Shown piece by piece: positions 7,176 through 13,419 of a stretch of DNA of 13,908 bases. The notes beneath the pieces are model-generated. The model was not told where the DNA came from. It was given only the letters and a program-made list of their open reading frames with translations, and did not search any database. Origin of the DNA: Syntrophales bacterium (GTDB lineage: Bacteria > Desulfobacterota > Syntrophia > Syntrophales > UBA5619); assembly GCA_028712015.1 (NCBI GenBank), contig JAQTRB010000023.1, forward strand, positions 1 through 13,908, read 5' to 3'. The position numbers and the translations under genes are program-made. Each line of letters begins with the position of its first letter. Position 1 is the stretch's first letter.

Positions 7176-7643
7176 TCATAGGATATATTCCAGATTGGCC
7201 TTGACCACCGCCTTCCGGGGGATCCGGAAAGTCCGGCCATCCGCCTGCACCACGAGAACCTTCCCGTCGCTGCCGTCCTCATAATCGAGCAGATCGGCGC
7301 AGAAATTGCGCCGCCCCTCGATCTTTTCTCCCAGCCGGAGTCGGATCCGCGAACCGCGGTATTTCAGAAAATCCTTGTCGCGGTCCAGGGGCCGGTCGAG
7401 ACCGGGCGAAGAGACCTCCAGCGTGTAGGGGCCGGGGGGAACGTCATGGACATCGAGCAGATCCCCCAACTGGTTGCTGATCCGCGCGCAGTCATCCACC
7501 GTCACGCCCCCTTCACGATCCATGTAGAGACGCACCAGCCAACGGGACTGCATCTTCAGACATTCGACCCAAACCAGTTCCATCCCCTCGGACGAGAGAA
7601 GCGGTTCGGCCAGTTGCCGGATCTGTTCCCCATGGCTTTGCAT
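7176..7643 (-). CDS. rimP: Ribosome maturation factor RimP
   Basis: RimP helps late assembly of the 30S subunit. The 155-residue product is the usual size. It has the N-terminal stretch SSEGMELVWVECLKMQSRWL, then RLYMDREGGVTVDDCARISN, the highly conserved TLEVSSPGLDRPL, and the C-terminal SH3-like part ending KAVVKANLEYIL. I take the ATG at 7643-7641. The frame remains open to a GTG at 7688, but that would translate through the terminator hairpin. The ribosome binding site for 7643 is weak (TGGGTG); GTG or TTG codons three and two positions upstream remain possible. The gene lies 20 nt after an intrinsic terminator and 53 nt before nusA, the conserved rimP-nusA-infB order. Confidence 0.93.
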   Translation of the reverse strand: MQSHGEQIRQLAEPLLSSEGMELVWVECLKMQSRWLVRLYMDREGGVTVDDCARISNQLGDLLDVHDVPPGPYTLEVSSPGLDRPLDRDKDFLKYRGSRIRLRLGEKIEGRRNFCADLLDYEDGSDGKVLVVQADGRTFRIPRKAVVKANLEYIL

Positions 7644-7663
7644 GCGCAACACCCAGTTCTCGG

Positions 7664-7689
7664 AAAAAAAAAGTGGGCTTAAGCCCACT
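7664..7689 (-). terminator. Intrinsic terminator between tRNA-Gly and rimP
   Basis: On the minus strand the 18-nt perfect palindrome AGTGGGCTTAAGCCCACT (7689-7672) runs straight into a run of T (nine in all, 7672-7664). The RNA stem is 7 bp with a UUAA loop. It can only work in the minus direction, because the plus side has no T-run. It lies about 115 nt after the tRNA and 20 nt before the rimP start. It could end the tRNA transcript, attenuate the rimP-nusA-infB operon, or do both. I saw no clear competing antiterminator hairpin. Confidence 0.9.
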
Positions 7690-7802
7690 CATCAAAACCC
7701 GCCGATGATTTTGGTATCCCCTAACACACAAACGGGCCGGTTGCAAGGAAAAAAACAGACCTTTCCGCCTTTTCCCCGCAGGGCCGAATGGACATCAGAT
7801 CA

Positions 7803-7879
<77 letters not shown>

Positions 7880-7919
7880 CCAAAAAAGTTTAAGCATTCC
7901 CTGTCGAAAACGAGGGCTC

Positions 7920-7947
7920 ATCTTAATCAACGGGAATCTTTTGTCAA
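7920..7947 (-). promoter_or_regulatory. Sigma70-type promoter for tRNA-Gly and possibly the rimP operon
   Basis: On the minus strand a perfect -35 box TTGACA (7947-7942) is separated by 16 nt from TAAGAT (7925-7920), which matches the -10 consensus at 4 of 6 positions. Transcription would start near 7913, giving a tRNA 5' leader of about 33 nt. The -35 box is encoded within the last codons of hisD, and the hisD stop (7929-7927) falls in the spacer. There is no terminator after hisD, so read-through from hisD is also possible. Confidence 0.75.
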
Positions 7948-9240
7948 GATCTTTTTATGAAATCGGAGGCGGACGGAACGGGCGTGCCCCTCGAGACCCT
8001 CCATCTCCGCGAAGCGGATGGCCGCCTCCCCGAACCGCTCGAGCGCATCCCGTGAAAAGGAGAGGATGCTGGTCCGCTTGATGAAATCGTAAACCCCGAG
8101 CGGAGAGGAAAAACGGGCCGTTCCCCCGGTCGGGAGCACATGGCTGGGCCCCGCCACGTAATCGCCCAGCGTCTCCGGGGTGTGCATCCCCAGAAAAATC
8201 GCGCCCGCGTTCCGGAGCTTCGCGAGGAGTTCCCGGGGGGTCTCCACCATCAGTTCGAGGTGTTCCGGAGCGAAACGGTCGGCCAGCGCGACCGCCTCGG
8301 CGAGATCCCGGGTCACCACCAGGGCGCCGAACGCCTCCAGCGCGCGGGCGGCAATCTCCCCGCGCGGGAGGTCCGCAAGACGCTTTTCGATCTCCCCGGC
8401 CACGGCCGTTGCAAACGATTCGTCGGGCGTCAGAAGAACGGCGCCGGCCATCTCGTCATGCTCGGCCTGGGCCAGCAGATCGGCCGCCGCGAAGGCGGCA
8501 TCGCCCGTCCCGTCGGCGATGATCAGGATCTCGCTGGGGCCGGCGATCATGTCGATCGCAACCCGGCCGAAGACCATCTTCTTGGCCGCGGCCACATAGG
8601 CGTTCCCGGGACCGACAATCTTATCGACACGCGGAATCGACTCCGTGCCGAAGGCCAGCGCCGCGATCGCCTGGGCGCCGCCGATCTTGAAGATCCGGTT
8701 CACGCCCCCCATTTCTGCCGCGGCGGCGATCAGCGGATGGAGCCGCCCGTCCCGGGAAGGCGTTACGAGGATGATCTCGCCGACGCCCGCGATCCGGGCG
8801 GGAATGGCCGTCATCAGAACCGTGGAGGGGTAGCAGGCCAGCCCCCCCGGCGCATAGATGCCGACGCGCGCCAGCGGAAGAATTCTCTGACCGAGTTCCA
8901 CCCCCTCTTCGTCCGAAGCCGTCCACCCCTCGCGGCGCTGACGTTCGTGAAACCGTTCGATCCTCCCCGCGGCCAGGCGGAGAACCTCCCGATCCTCCGC
9001 AGGGAGCTGCGCGGCGGCCGCCTTCCGCTCCTCCGCGGAGGCCTCCACCGTTTCGGCGGTCACGGCATGGCCGTCCCACCGGGCCGTGTATTCAAAGAGG
9101 GCCTCATCCCCCCGCCGGCCGACCTCTTCCACGATCCGGCCGACCTCCTCCCAGAGCCCGGCATCGAATAGGCGGCCCCGTTCCCGGATCTTCCGGAAAC
9201 GCCCCTCGAATTCCGCGCTGTCCGTTCTGATGATCTTCAT
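7927..9240 (-). CDS. hisD: Histidinol dehydrogenase
   Basis: HisD catalyses the two NAD-dependent oxidations of L-histidinol to L-histidine, the last step of the pathway. The protein has 437 residues from the ATG at 9240, the normal size. The expected catalytic and zinc residues are all present: Gln258 and His261 (LLAQAEHD), Glu326 and His327 (APEHLELM), Asp360 (LGDYVAGPSH) and His419 (EGLEGHARSVRLR). Other family stretches are VGIYAPGGLACYPSTVLM and KIVGPGNAYVAAAKK. The frame extends upstream to 9294 but would run into the adjacent palindromic element. The chosen ATG follows a G-rich stretch (GGTGGGGGGATC). No other his gene is in the window, although hisG is often found between murA and hisD in related bacteria. 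Its end contains the tRNA promoter. Confidence 0.96.
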   Translation of the reverse strand: MKIIRTDSAEFEGRFRKIRERGRLFDAGLWEEVGRIVEEVGRRGDEALFEYTARWDGHAVTAETVEASAEERKAAAAQLPAEDREVLRLAAGRIERFHERQRREGWTASDEEGVELGQRILPLARVGIYAPGGLACYPSTVLMTAIPARIAGVGEIILVTPSRDGRLHPLIAAAAEMGGVNRIFKIGGAQAIAALAFGTESIPRVDKIVGPGNAYVAAAKKMVFGRVAIDMIAGPSEILIIADGTGDAAFAAADLLAQAEHDEMAGAVLLTPDESFATAVAGEIEKRLADLPRGEIAARALEAFGALVVTRDLAEAVALADRFAPEHLELMVETPRELLAKLRNAGAIFLGMHTPETLGDYVAGPSHVLPTGGTARFSSPLGVYDFIKRTSILSFSRDALERFGEAAIRFAEMEGLEGHARSVRLRFHKKILTKDSR

Positions 9241-9265
9241 GATCCCCCCACCATTCAATCCGTTT

Positions 9266-9394
9266 ATAGGCTGTTCAAAAATGCCCGGATGCAAGGCCCC
9301 CGATATCCTGAGCCGTGAGGCGTACTTTTGGCGTACGTTGAACGGCGTAAGGATGAGGGAAACGAAGCAGACGGGCGTTTTTGAAGCGGCCTAT
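9266..9394. repeat. 129-nt palindromic MITE/REP-like element between murA and hisD
   Basis: The ends are long imperfect inverted repeats. The left end reads ATAGGCTGTTCAAAAATGCC and the right end, on the other strand, reads ATAGGCCGCTTCAAAAACGC. They differ at two positions plus one inserted base, and the repeat continues a few bases further. Further inside are partly complementary ATCCT and GCCGT blocks. The centre holds CGTAC (9321-9325) and GTACG (9333-9337). The element encodes no protein. The murA stop TAG (9393-9391) lies inside its right end. Its layout resembles short palindromic repeats I recall as common in deltaproteobacterial genomes; copy number here is unknown. Confidence 0.8.
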
Positions 9395-10638
9395 CCGGAA
9401 ACGCGGCGGATATCGGCCCCCAGCGCCGACAGCTTCTCCTCGATCCGCTGATAGCCCCGATCGATGTGATAGACGCGGGAAAGGGTCGTCGTCCCCTCCG
9501 CGGCGAGGCCGGCCAGGATCAGGGAGGCCGACGCCCGCAGATCCGTCGCCATCACCGGCGCACCGCGGAGTTTCGGCACTCCGCGGACGATCGCGCTCTT
9601 TCCCTGGATGACGATGTCCGCACCCATCCGCATCATCTCGCCGACATGCATGAAGCGGTTTTCGAAAACCGTCTCGGTAATCACGCTCAAACCGTTGCCG
9701 AGGGCCATCAGGGCCATGATCTGCGCCTGCAGATCCGTCGGGAAGCCCGGATAGGGGAGGGTCTGGACATCCACGCTTTTGATGCCGCCGCCCGCGGCTC
9801 GCAGCGCATCCCCCTGAGTCTCGATCTTCATTCCGGCGTCCCGGAGTTTGGCGATCAGCGCCTCGTTGTGGTTCGGTTCGCCGCCGAGAATGTGGATATC
9901 CCCGCCGGTCACTCCGGCAGCGATCAGGAAGGTCCCCGTTTCGATCCGGTCGGGAATCACCGCCGCCTCGACCGGATGAAGCGACTCCACCCCTTCGATC
10001 GTGATCACATCGCTTCCCGCCCCGCGGATCCTCGCCCCCATGCCGATCAACGTTTCGGCCAGGTTGACAATCTCCGGCTCGCGGGCTGCGTTTTTCAGAA
10101 TCGTCGTTCCTTCCGCCAGCGTCGCGGCCATCATGATGTTTTCCGTGCCGGTCACCGTGGAGATGTCGAAATAGATGGTCGCCCCCTTCAGGCGCGACGC
10201 CTTCGCCTCGACATACCCGTCCTTCAGCGTCACCTCCGCCCCCATCTCCTGGAGCGCCCGGATATGGAGATTCACCGGCCTCGCCCCGATCGCGCAGCCG
10301 CCCGGCAGGGACACTCTCGCCTCCCCCATCCGCGCCACCAGGGGTCCCAGCACCAGGATCGAGGCCCGCATGGTCCGGACCAGGTCATAGGAGGCCTCGC
10401 AGTTGGCGATATCGCCGGCGTGAATCCGGACCGTAGTCCCTCCTTCGACCTTTACCCCGAGGCTTCGCAGCAGCTTCTTGACCGTCTTGATGTCCATCAA
10501 ATCCGGGATGTTGTGAAAGGTGCTCCATCCATCGACGAGCAACGACGAAACCAGGACCGGCAACGCGGCGTTCTTGGCGCCGCTGATCCGGACCTCTCCC
10601 TGAAGTCTGTTCCCGCCGACAATCACCATCTTGTCCAT
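9391..10638 (-). CDS. murA: UDP-N-acetylglucosamine 1-carboxyvinyltransferase
   Basis: MurA transfers enolpyruvate from PEP to UDP-GlcNAc, the first committed step of peptidoglycan synthesis in the cytoplasm. The 415-residue protein is close to the E. coli length of 419. Lys22 and Asn23 of the active site are in GAKNAALP. The loop LPGGCAIGARPVNLH contains Cys115, the residue that fosfomycin alkylates, so the enzyme is of the fosfomycin-sensitive type. The catalytic aspartate is likely Asp302 in FPTDLQAQ. The DRGYQRIEEKL stretch near the end is also conserved. The ATG at 10638 follows AAAGGGGATGAACA. The gene ends inside the palindromic element at 9266-9394, which supplies the TAG stop. Another palindrome lies between it and prmC. 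Confidence 0.97.
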   Translation of the reverse strand: MDKMVIVGGNRLQGEVRISGAKNAALPVLVSSLLVDGWSTFHNIPDLMDIKTVKKLLRSLGVKVEGGTTVRIHAGDIANCEASYDLVRTMRASILVLGPLVARMGEARVSLPGGCAIGARPVNLHIRALQEMGAEVTLKDGYVEAKASRLKGATIYFDISTVTGTENIMMAATLAEGTTILKNAAREPEIVNLAETLIGMGARIRGAGSDVITIEGVESLHPVEAAVIPDRIETGTFLIAAGVTGGDIHILGGEPNHNEALIAKLRDAGMKIETQGDALRAAGGGIKSVDVQTLPYPGFPTDLQAQIMALMALGNGLSVITETVFENRFMHVGEMMRMGADIVIQGKSAIVRGVPKLRGAPVMATDLRASASLILAGLAAEGTTTLSRVYHIDRGYQRIEEKLSALGADIRRVSG

Positions 10639-10698
10639 TGTTCATCCCCTTTACTGGGTGACCCCATTGTCCTGTTTATTCTTCGTCAAGCGGTGGAA

Positions 10699-10805
10699 TC
10701 GCGATCCCGGAAGCGCGCATTGGAGATTTTCCGGGGCACGCCGTGCGCGCAGCGCGGCGAGCAGCGACAGGGTCGAAAAATGTCCAGCGCGCGGAGGGAT
10801 CGCGA
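10699..10805. repeat. 107-nt palindromic element between prmC and murA
   Basis: A perfect 10-bp terminal inverted repeat, TCGCGATCCC (10699-10708) and GGGATCGCGA (10796-10805), encloses further matching blocks in the same order on each arm. These are GCGCGC (10713-10718 and 10787-10792), then TGGAGATTTT on the left against TGGACATTTT on the right. Each arm is about 30-33 nt, and the GC-rich centre can fold further. The element begins 3 nt after the prmC stop codon and takes up most of the 170-nt gap. Its sequence is unlike the other two palindromes in the window. It has no coding potential and no T-run, so a non-autonomous repeat or an RNA hairpin is more likely than a terminator. Confidence 0.7.
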
Positions 10806-10808
10806 AGA

Positions 10809-11669
10809 TCACCGCTCCCCCTTCTTCTGCGCCGACACGACGCGGTCGATCCCGCCGTAGTCCTTCCGGAAGCGAATCTCCCGATAACCGCCCGTCTCCC
10901 GGAAGAGCGCCTCGACTGGGTCCCGTTGCCCTTCGCCGATCTCCAGGAAGATTCGACCGCCCGGCTTCAGGCAAACCATCCCCTCCCGGATGATTCTCCG
11001 GCACATGTCCAGACCACCCGGACCGGCAATCAGCGCCTCGCGCGGTTCGAAATCCCGGATCCCCGCCGGCAACTCATCGTACCGATCCTCCGGAATGTAA
11101 GGCGGGTTGGCGCAGATGACGTCAAAATCCGCGGAAACGGCCGTGAGGAGATCCCCCCGAACCAAAGTCATCCGGTCGGCCACGCCGTGGGCCAGCGCGT
11201 TCCTGCGGGCGACCGCAAGCGCCCCCGGCGAGAGGTCCGTGGCAACCAGACGGGCCGCGGGCAACTCCCGGGCCAGAGCCACGGCGATCGCGCCGCTCCC
11301 CGTTCCGACATCGATCAGCAGCAGACCCTCTCCGGGGGGGAGGCAAAGCCTCAGCACCTCCTCGACCAGGCATTCCGTCTCCGGCCGCGGGATCAAAACC
11401 TCGGGGCCAACCTCGAAGCGGAGCGACCAGAACTCCTTCTCCCCCAGGATGTAGGCGACCGGTTCGCCCTGGATGCGTCTCTCCGTCCAGCGCGCAAACC
11501 CCGCGGAATCCCGTTCCGACAGTTCCTTTTCCGGGTGCAGGCAGAGCTGCGTCCGGTCGACCCCCAGGAGGCGGGCCAGAAGCACTTCGGCATCGAGCCT
11601 GGGGGAGGGGCTGCCGCTTGCGGCAAGATCGCGGGTCGCACGGTGGAGGATGGTCCGGATATCGGTCAT
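10809..11669 (-). CDS. prmC: Peptide chain release factor N5-glutamine methyltransferase
   Basis: PrmC (HemK) uses S-adenosylmethionine to methylate the glutamine of the GGQ motif in release factors RF1 and RF2, which raises termination efficiency. The 286-residue protein has the N-terminal helical domain (LDAEVLLARLLGVDRTQL, 25-42) and the family motif VLIPRPETE (91-99). The SAM-binding loop is IDVGTGSGAIAVALA (119-133). The catalytic NPPY motif is at 188-191, preceded by a plausible fold core (VICANPPYIP). It lies 128 nt after prfA, whose product is its expected substrate. That gap has no gene, only a small hairpin (CGGTTCGGAAACCG, 11691-11704). AAGG lies 9 nt before the start codon. The long-used name hemK reflects an old misassignment to haem synthesis. 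Confidence 0.96.
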   Translation of the reverse strand: MTDIRTILHRATRDLAASGSPSPRLDAEVLLARLLGVDRTQLCLHPEKELSERDSAGFARWTERRIQGEPVAYILGEKEFWSLRFEVGPEVLIPRPETECLVEEVLRLCLPPGEGLLLIDVGTGSGAIAVALARELPAARLVATDLSPGALAVARRNALAHGVADRMTLVRGDLLTAVSADFDVICANPPYIPEDRYDELPAGIRDFEPREALIAGPGGLDMCRRIIREGMVCLKPGGRIFLEIGEGQRDPVEALFRETGGYREIRFRKDYGGIDRVVSAQKKGER

Positions 11670-11797
11670 CTTTCACTGCCTTCTCCTGCACGGTTCGGAA
11701 ACCGGCTCCGGATGCGAATCGGAAATCCCCGCCCACAGGTCTTCCCGGCAAGGATACGGTTTGTTTCCACGCCGGGGCCTGGGGAATGCGCACCGGG

Positions 11798-12868
11798 TCA
11801 ATGCCCCGTTTGTTTGAGGGTCTCGGCCTGGAAATGGGTCGTCAGGCCGTCGATCATGAAACCGATTTCGCCGTTGAGAAAATTCTCCAGGCTGTAGGAG
11901 GTGAGACCGATCCGATGGTCCGTCACCCGTCCCTGCGGAAAGTTGTAGGTGCGGATCCGTTCGCTCCGATCCCCGCTTCCCACCTGGCTCTTTCTCGTCT
12001 CGGAGATCGCGTCGTTGTGTTTCTTCATCGCCGCATCGAGGAGCCGCGCCCGGAGGACCTTCATCGCCTTGTGCTTGTTCTTGAGCTGGGATTTTTCGTC
12101 CTGGCAGGTCACGATCAGGCCGGTCGGCAGATGGACGATCCGGACGGCCGAATCGGTCGTGTTTACGCTCTGCCCGCCGTGGCCGCTGGAATGGAAGACA
12201 TCGATCCGGAGGTCGTTGGGGTCGATCTGCAGATCCACCTCGTCCGCCTCCGGCAGGATCGCCACCGTCACCGCCGAGGTGTGGATCCGTCCCTGCGCTT
12301 CGGTGATCGGCACCCTCTGGACCCGGTGGACGCCGCTTTCGTATTTCAACCGGCTGAAGGCGCCCTTCCCCGAGATCAGCGCGATGATCTCCTTGAACCC
12401 GCCCATTCCGCCGGCGGGGGTGCTGCTCATCACCTCGATTTTCCAGCCGGCGGTCTCCGCAAAGCGGGCATACATTCGGAAGAGGTCCTCCGCAAAGAGG
12501 CCCGCCTCATCCCCACCCGTCCCTGCCCGGATTTCGAGGATCACGTTCTTCTGGTCGTTCGGGTCCCGCGGCAGCAGAAGGACCCGCAGCTTTTCCACGA
12601 GAGATTCCAGGGATTCCTGCAATTGGGGCAGCTCCTCCCGGGCGAGCTCCCGCAACTCTTCGTCGCTTTCCCGGAGAAGCGCCTGGTCCTCATCGATGCG
12701 GCGTCTGGTTTTTTCGTATTCCCGGAAGGTTTCGACCAGCGGATTGAGATCGGAGTGCTCCTTGGCATATTTCTGATAAATCCCGGGTTTGCCGACGATG
12801 GCCGGGTCGCTCAGGAGCTGCTCCAGATCCCGGTACCGGGATTCGATATCCTTCAATCGAGAAAACAT
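11798..12868 (-). CDS. prfA: Peptide chain release factor 1
   Basis: RF1 recognises UAA and UAG stop codons and triggers release of the finished peptide. The 356-residue length is normal. The N-terminal part is helical and charged (about residues 1-95). The stop-codon recognition tripeptide is PIT at 187-189, within HRVQRVPITEAQGRIHTS; the PxT form marks RF1 rather than RF2 (SPF). The catalytic GGQ is at 231-233 in SSGHGGQSVNTTDSAVR, and its glutamine is the expected target of the neighbouring PrmC. RF1 hallmarks later in the protein are DRSERIRTYNFPQGRVTDHR and IGLTSYSLENFLNGE. No programmed frameshift is present, as expected for RF1. The ATG at 12868 follows ACAGGTTACG, a modest ribosome binding site. 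A 223-nt gap separates it from rpmE. Confidence 0.97.
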   Translation of the reverse strand: MFSRLKDIESRYRDLEQLLSDPAIVGKPGIYQKYAKEHSDLNPLVETFREYEKTRRRIDEDQALLRESDEELRELAREELPQLQESLESLVEKLRVLLLPRDPNDQKNVILEIRAGTGGDEAGLFAEDLFRMYARFAETAGWKIEVMSSTPAGGMGGFKEIIALISGKGAFSRLKYESGVHRVQRVPITEAQGRIHTSAVTVAILPEADEVDLQIDPNDLRIDVFHSSGHGGQSVNTTDSAVRIVHLPTGLIVTCQDEKSQLKNKHKAMKVLRARLLDAAMKKHNDAISETRKSQVGSGDRSERIRTYNFPQGRVTDHRIGLTSYSLENFLNGEIGFMIDGLTTHFQAETLKQTGH

Positions 12869-13091
12869 CGTAACCTGTTCAGAAATCCGCCGCGTTCACC
12901 GCCGCGGGAAAAGATCCGGACCGTCCGGACGCAAAGGGCCGTCACCGCCGGTTCTTGTTCCAGTCTGTGGAAGGAAAGACTTTCCGAAAGACGACGCCGG
13001 CAGCCCGGCGCGGTTCCGAAATGGCAAAGACGGGAGAACCCGCGCCCGCCGCGGGACCCCCCCTTGGGAATGATCCACGTTTTGCAGCCTG
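12869..13091. other. Non-coding rpmE-prfA gap with several palindromes
   Basis: I see no gene with family resemblance or a convincing start here. The gap holds three compact inverted repeats: CCCGCG/CGCGGG with a 5-nt loop (13039-13055), GGAAAGACTTTCC (12973-12985), and TCCGGACCGTCCGGA (12915-12929). The last is followed on the minus strand by TCTTTT and is listed separately as a possible terminator. Long runs of C or G (13056-13063) are also present. Nothing in the frames suggests a decayed known gene, although I cannot exclude a degraded one. Confidence 0.6.
12909..12929 (-). terminator. Possible weak intrinsic terminator or attenuator ahead of prfA
   Basis: The perfect palindrome TCCGGACCGTCCGGA is followed on the minus strand by TCTTTT (12914-12909). 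The RNA can form a 6-bp GC-rich stem with a 3-nt loop. The stem is short and the U-run is interrupted, so this is weaker than the terminator at 7664-7689. It lies 40 nt before the prfA start, so it could reduce transcription from rpmE into prfA. Confidence 0.3.
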
Positions 13092-13304
13092 CTACGCCTT
13101 TTTCTCCTGGCCGGCGTACTTCTTGTTGAACCGTTCCACGCGCCCCGCGGTGTCCATGATTTTCTGTTTCCCCGTCATGAAGGGATGACACTGGGAACAG
13201 ATTTCCGTCTTGATGTCCTGCTTGGTGGACCTTGTCTTGATCACATTCCCGCAGACGCAGGTGATGGTGGTTTCCTTGTATTCCGGATGAATCCCGTTCT
13301 TCAT
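13092..13304 (-). CDS. rpmE: 50S ribosomal protein L31, zinc-binding type
   Basis: L31 sits at the bridge between the large and small ribosomal subunits. The 70-residue protein begins MKNGIHPEYKETTITCVCGN and has the zinc-ribbon cysteines C16, C18, C36 and C39 (CVCGN and CSQCHPF). It is therefore the zinc-dependent C+ form, not the zinc-free paralogue induced in zinc starvation. The C-terminal half has TGKQKIMDTAGRVERFNKKY, also typical. The ATG at 13304 follows an excellent ribosome binding site, AAGGAGAGG (13319-13311), with a 6-nt spacer. A strong promoter lies about 70 nt upstream. A position between rho and prfA is common in many bacteria. Identity is secure. Confidence 0.97.
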   Translation of the reverse strand: MKNGIHPEYKETTITCVCGNVIKTRSTKQDIKTEICSQCHPFMTGKQKIMDTAGRVERFNKKYAGQEKKA

Positions 13305-13337
13305 AATGTACCTCTCCTTCGAATTCCTTCAAACGTC

Positions 13338-13361
13338 CGCCGCGGATGCATCCCGTCGGCG
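13338..13361 (-). promoter_or_regulatory. Hairpin in the rpmE mRNA leader
   Basis: CGCCG (13338-13342) and CGGCG (13357-13361) are inverted repeats that enclose the palindrome GGATGCATCC (13344-13353). In the minus-strand RNA this gives a two-part stem within a few nucleotides of the predicted transcription start (about 13365). Several lineages use L31 mRNA leaders for autoregulation by L31. I cannot match this structure to any of those classes, so a regulatory role is inference. Confidence 0.4.
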
Positions 13362-13371
13362 AAGAAAGTGG

Positions 13372-13399
13372 ATTATAATCCAATATTTTTCAAATTCAA
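13372..13399 (-). promoter_or_regulatory. Sigma70-type promoter for rpmE and downstream genes
   Basis: A perfect -10 box TATAAT (13377-13372, minus strand) lies 16 nt downstream of TTGAAT (13399-13394), which matches the -35 consensus at 4 of 6 positions. The spacer is A/T-rich, unlike the surrounding DNA. The -10 box is inside the 12-bp palindrome GGATTATAATCC (13370-13381). Transcription should start near 13365, leaving a leader of about 60 nt before rpmE. No terminator is visible between rho and this promoter. Confidence 0.8.
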
Positions 13400-13419
13400 G
13401 CACTATTTCGGCGACGAAC

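Noticed and set aside
7120..7179. ATG 7179 as the nusA start, overlapping the rimP stop as ATGA
   Set aside because: An attractive coupling geometry, but the extra 19 residues are not NusA-like, and the ATG at 7122 has a perfect GGAGG with ideal spacing.
7641..7688. GTG 7688 as the rimP start
   Set aside because: It would place the intrinsic terminator hairpin and T-run inside the coding sequence.
7718..7746. Possible second promoter before rimP (TTGCAA, 17 nt, TAGGGG on the minus strand)
   Set aside because: The -10 box is very poor and no alternative fits. Worth start-site mapping but not callable.
7749..7755. T-run on the minus strand after tRNA-Gly as the tRNA terminator
   Set aside because: No stable stem abuts it. 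The palindrome with T-run at 7664-7689 is the real terminator.
10667..10689. TTGACG on the minus strand upstream of murA as a promoter
   Set aside because: The -35 box is good, but at 16-18 nt spacing there is no acceptable -10 (TGGGGT at 17 nt).
9466..10860. Long plus-strand open frame antisense to murA
   Set aside because: Same reason: an antisense shadow of a well-conserved gene, with no recognisable domain.
13039..13055. CCCGCG/CGCGGG hairpin after rpmE as an intrinsic terminator
   Set aside because: The stem is good but is followed by TTCTCCCG rather than a U-run.
11618..13129. 503-codon plus-strand open frame antisense to prfA
   Set aside because: It spans prfA and flanking non-coding DNA, has unnatural composition and no ribosome binding site that I can support.
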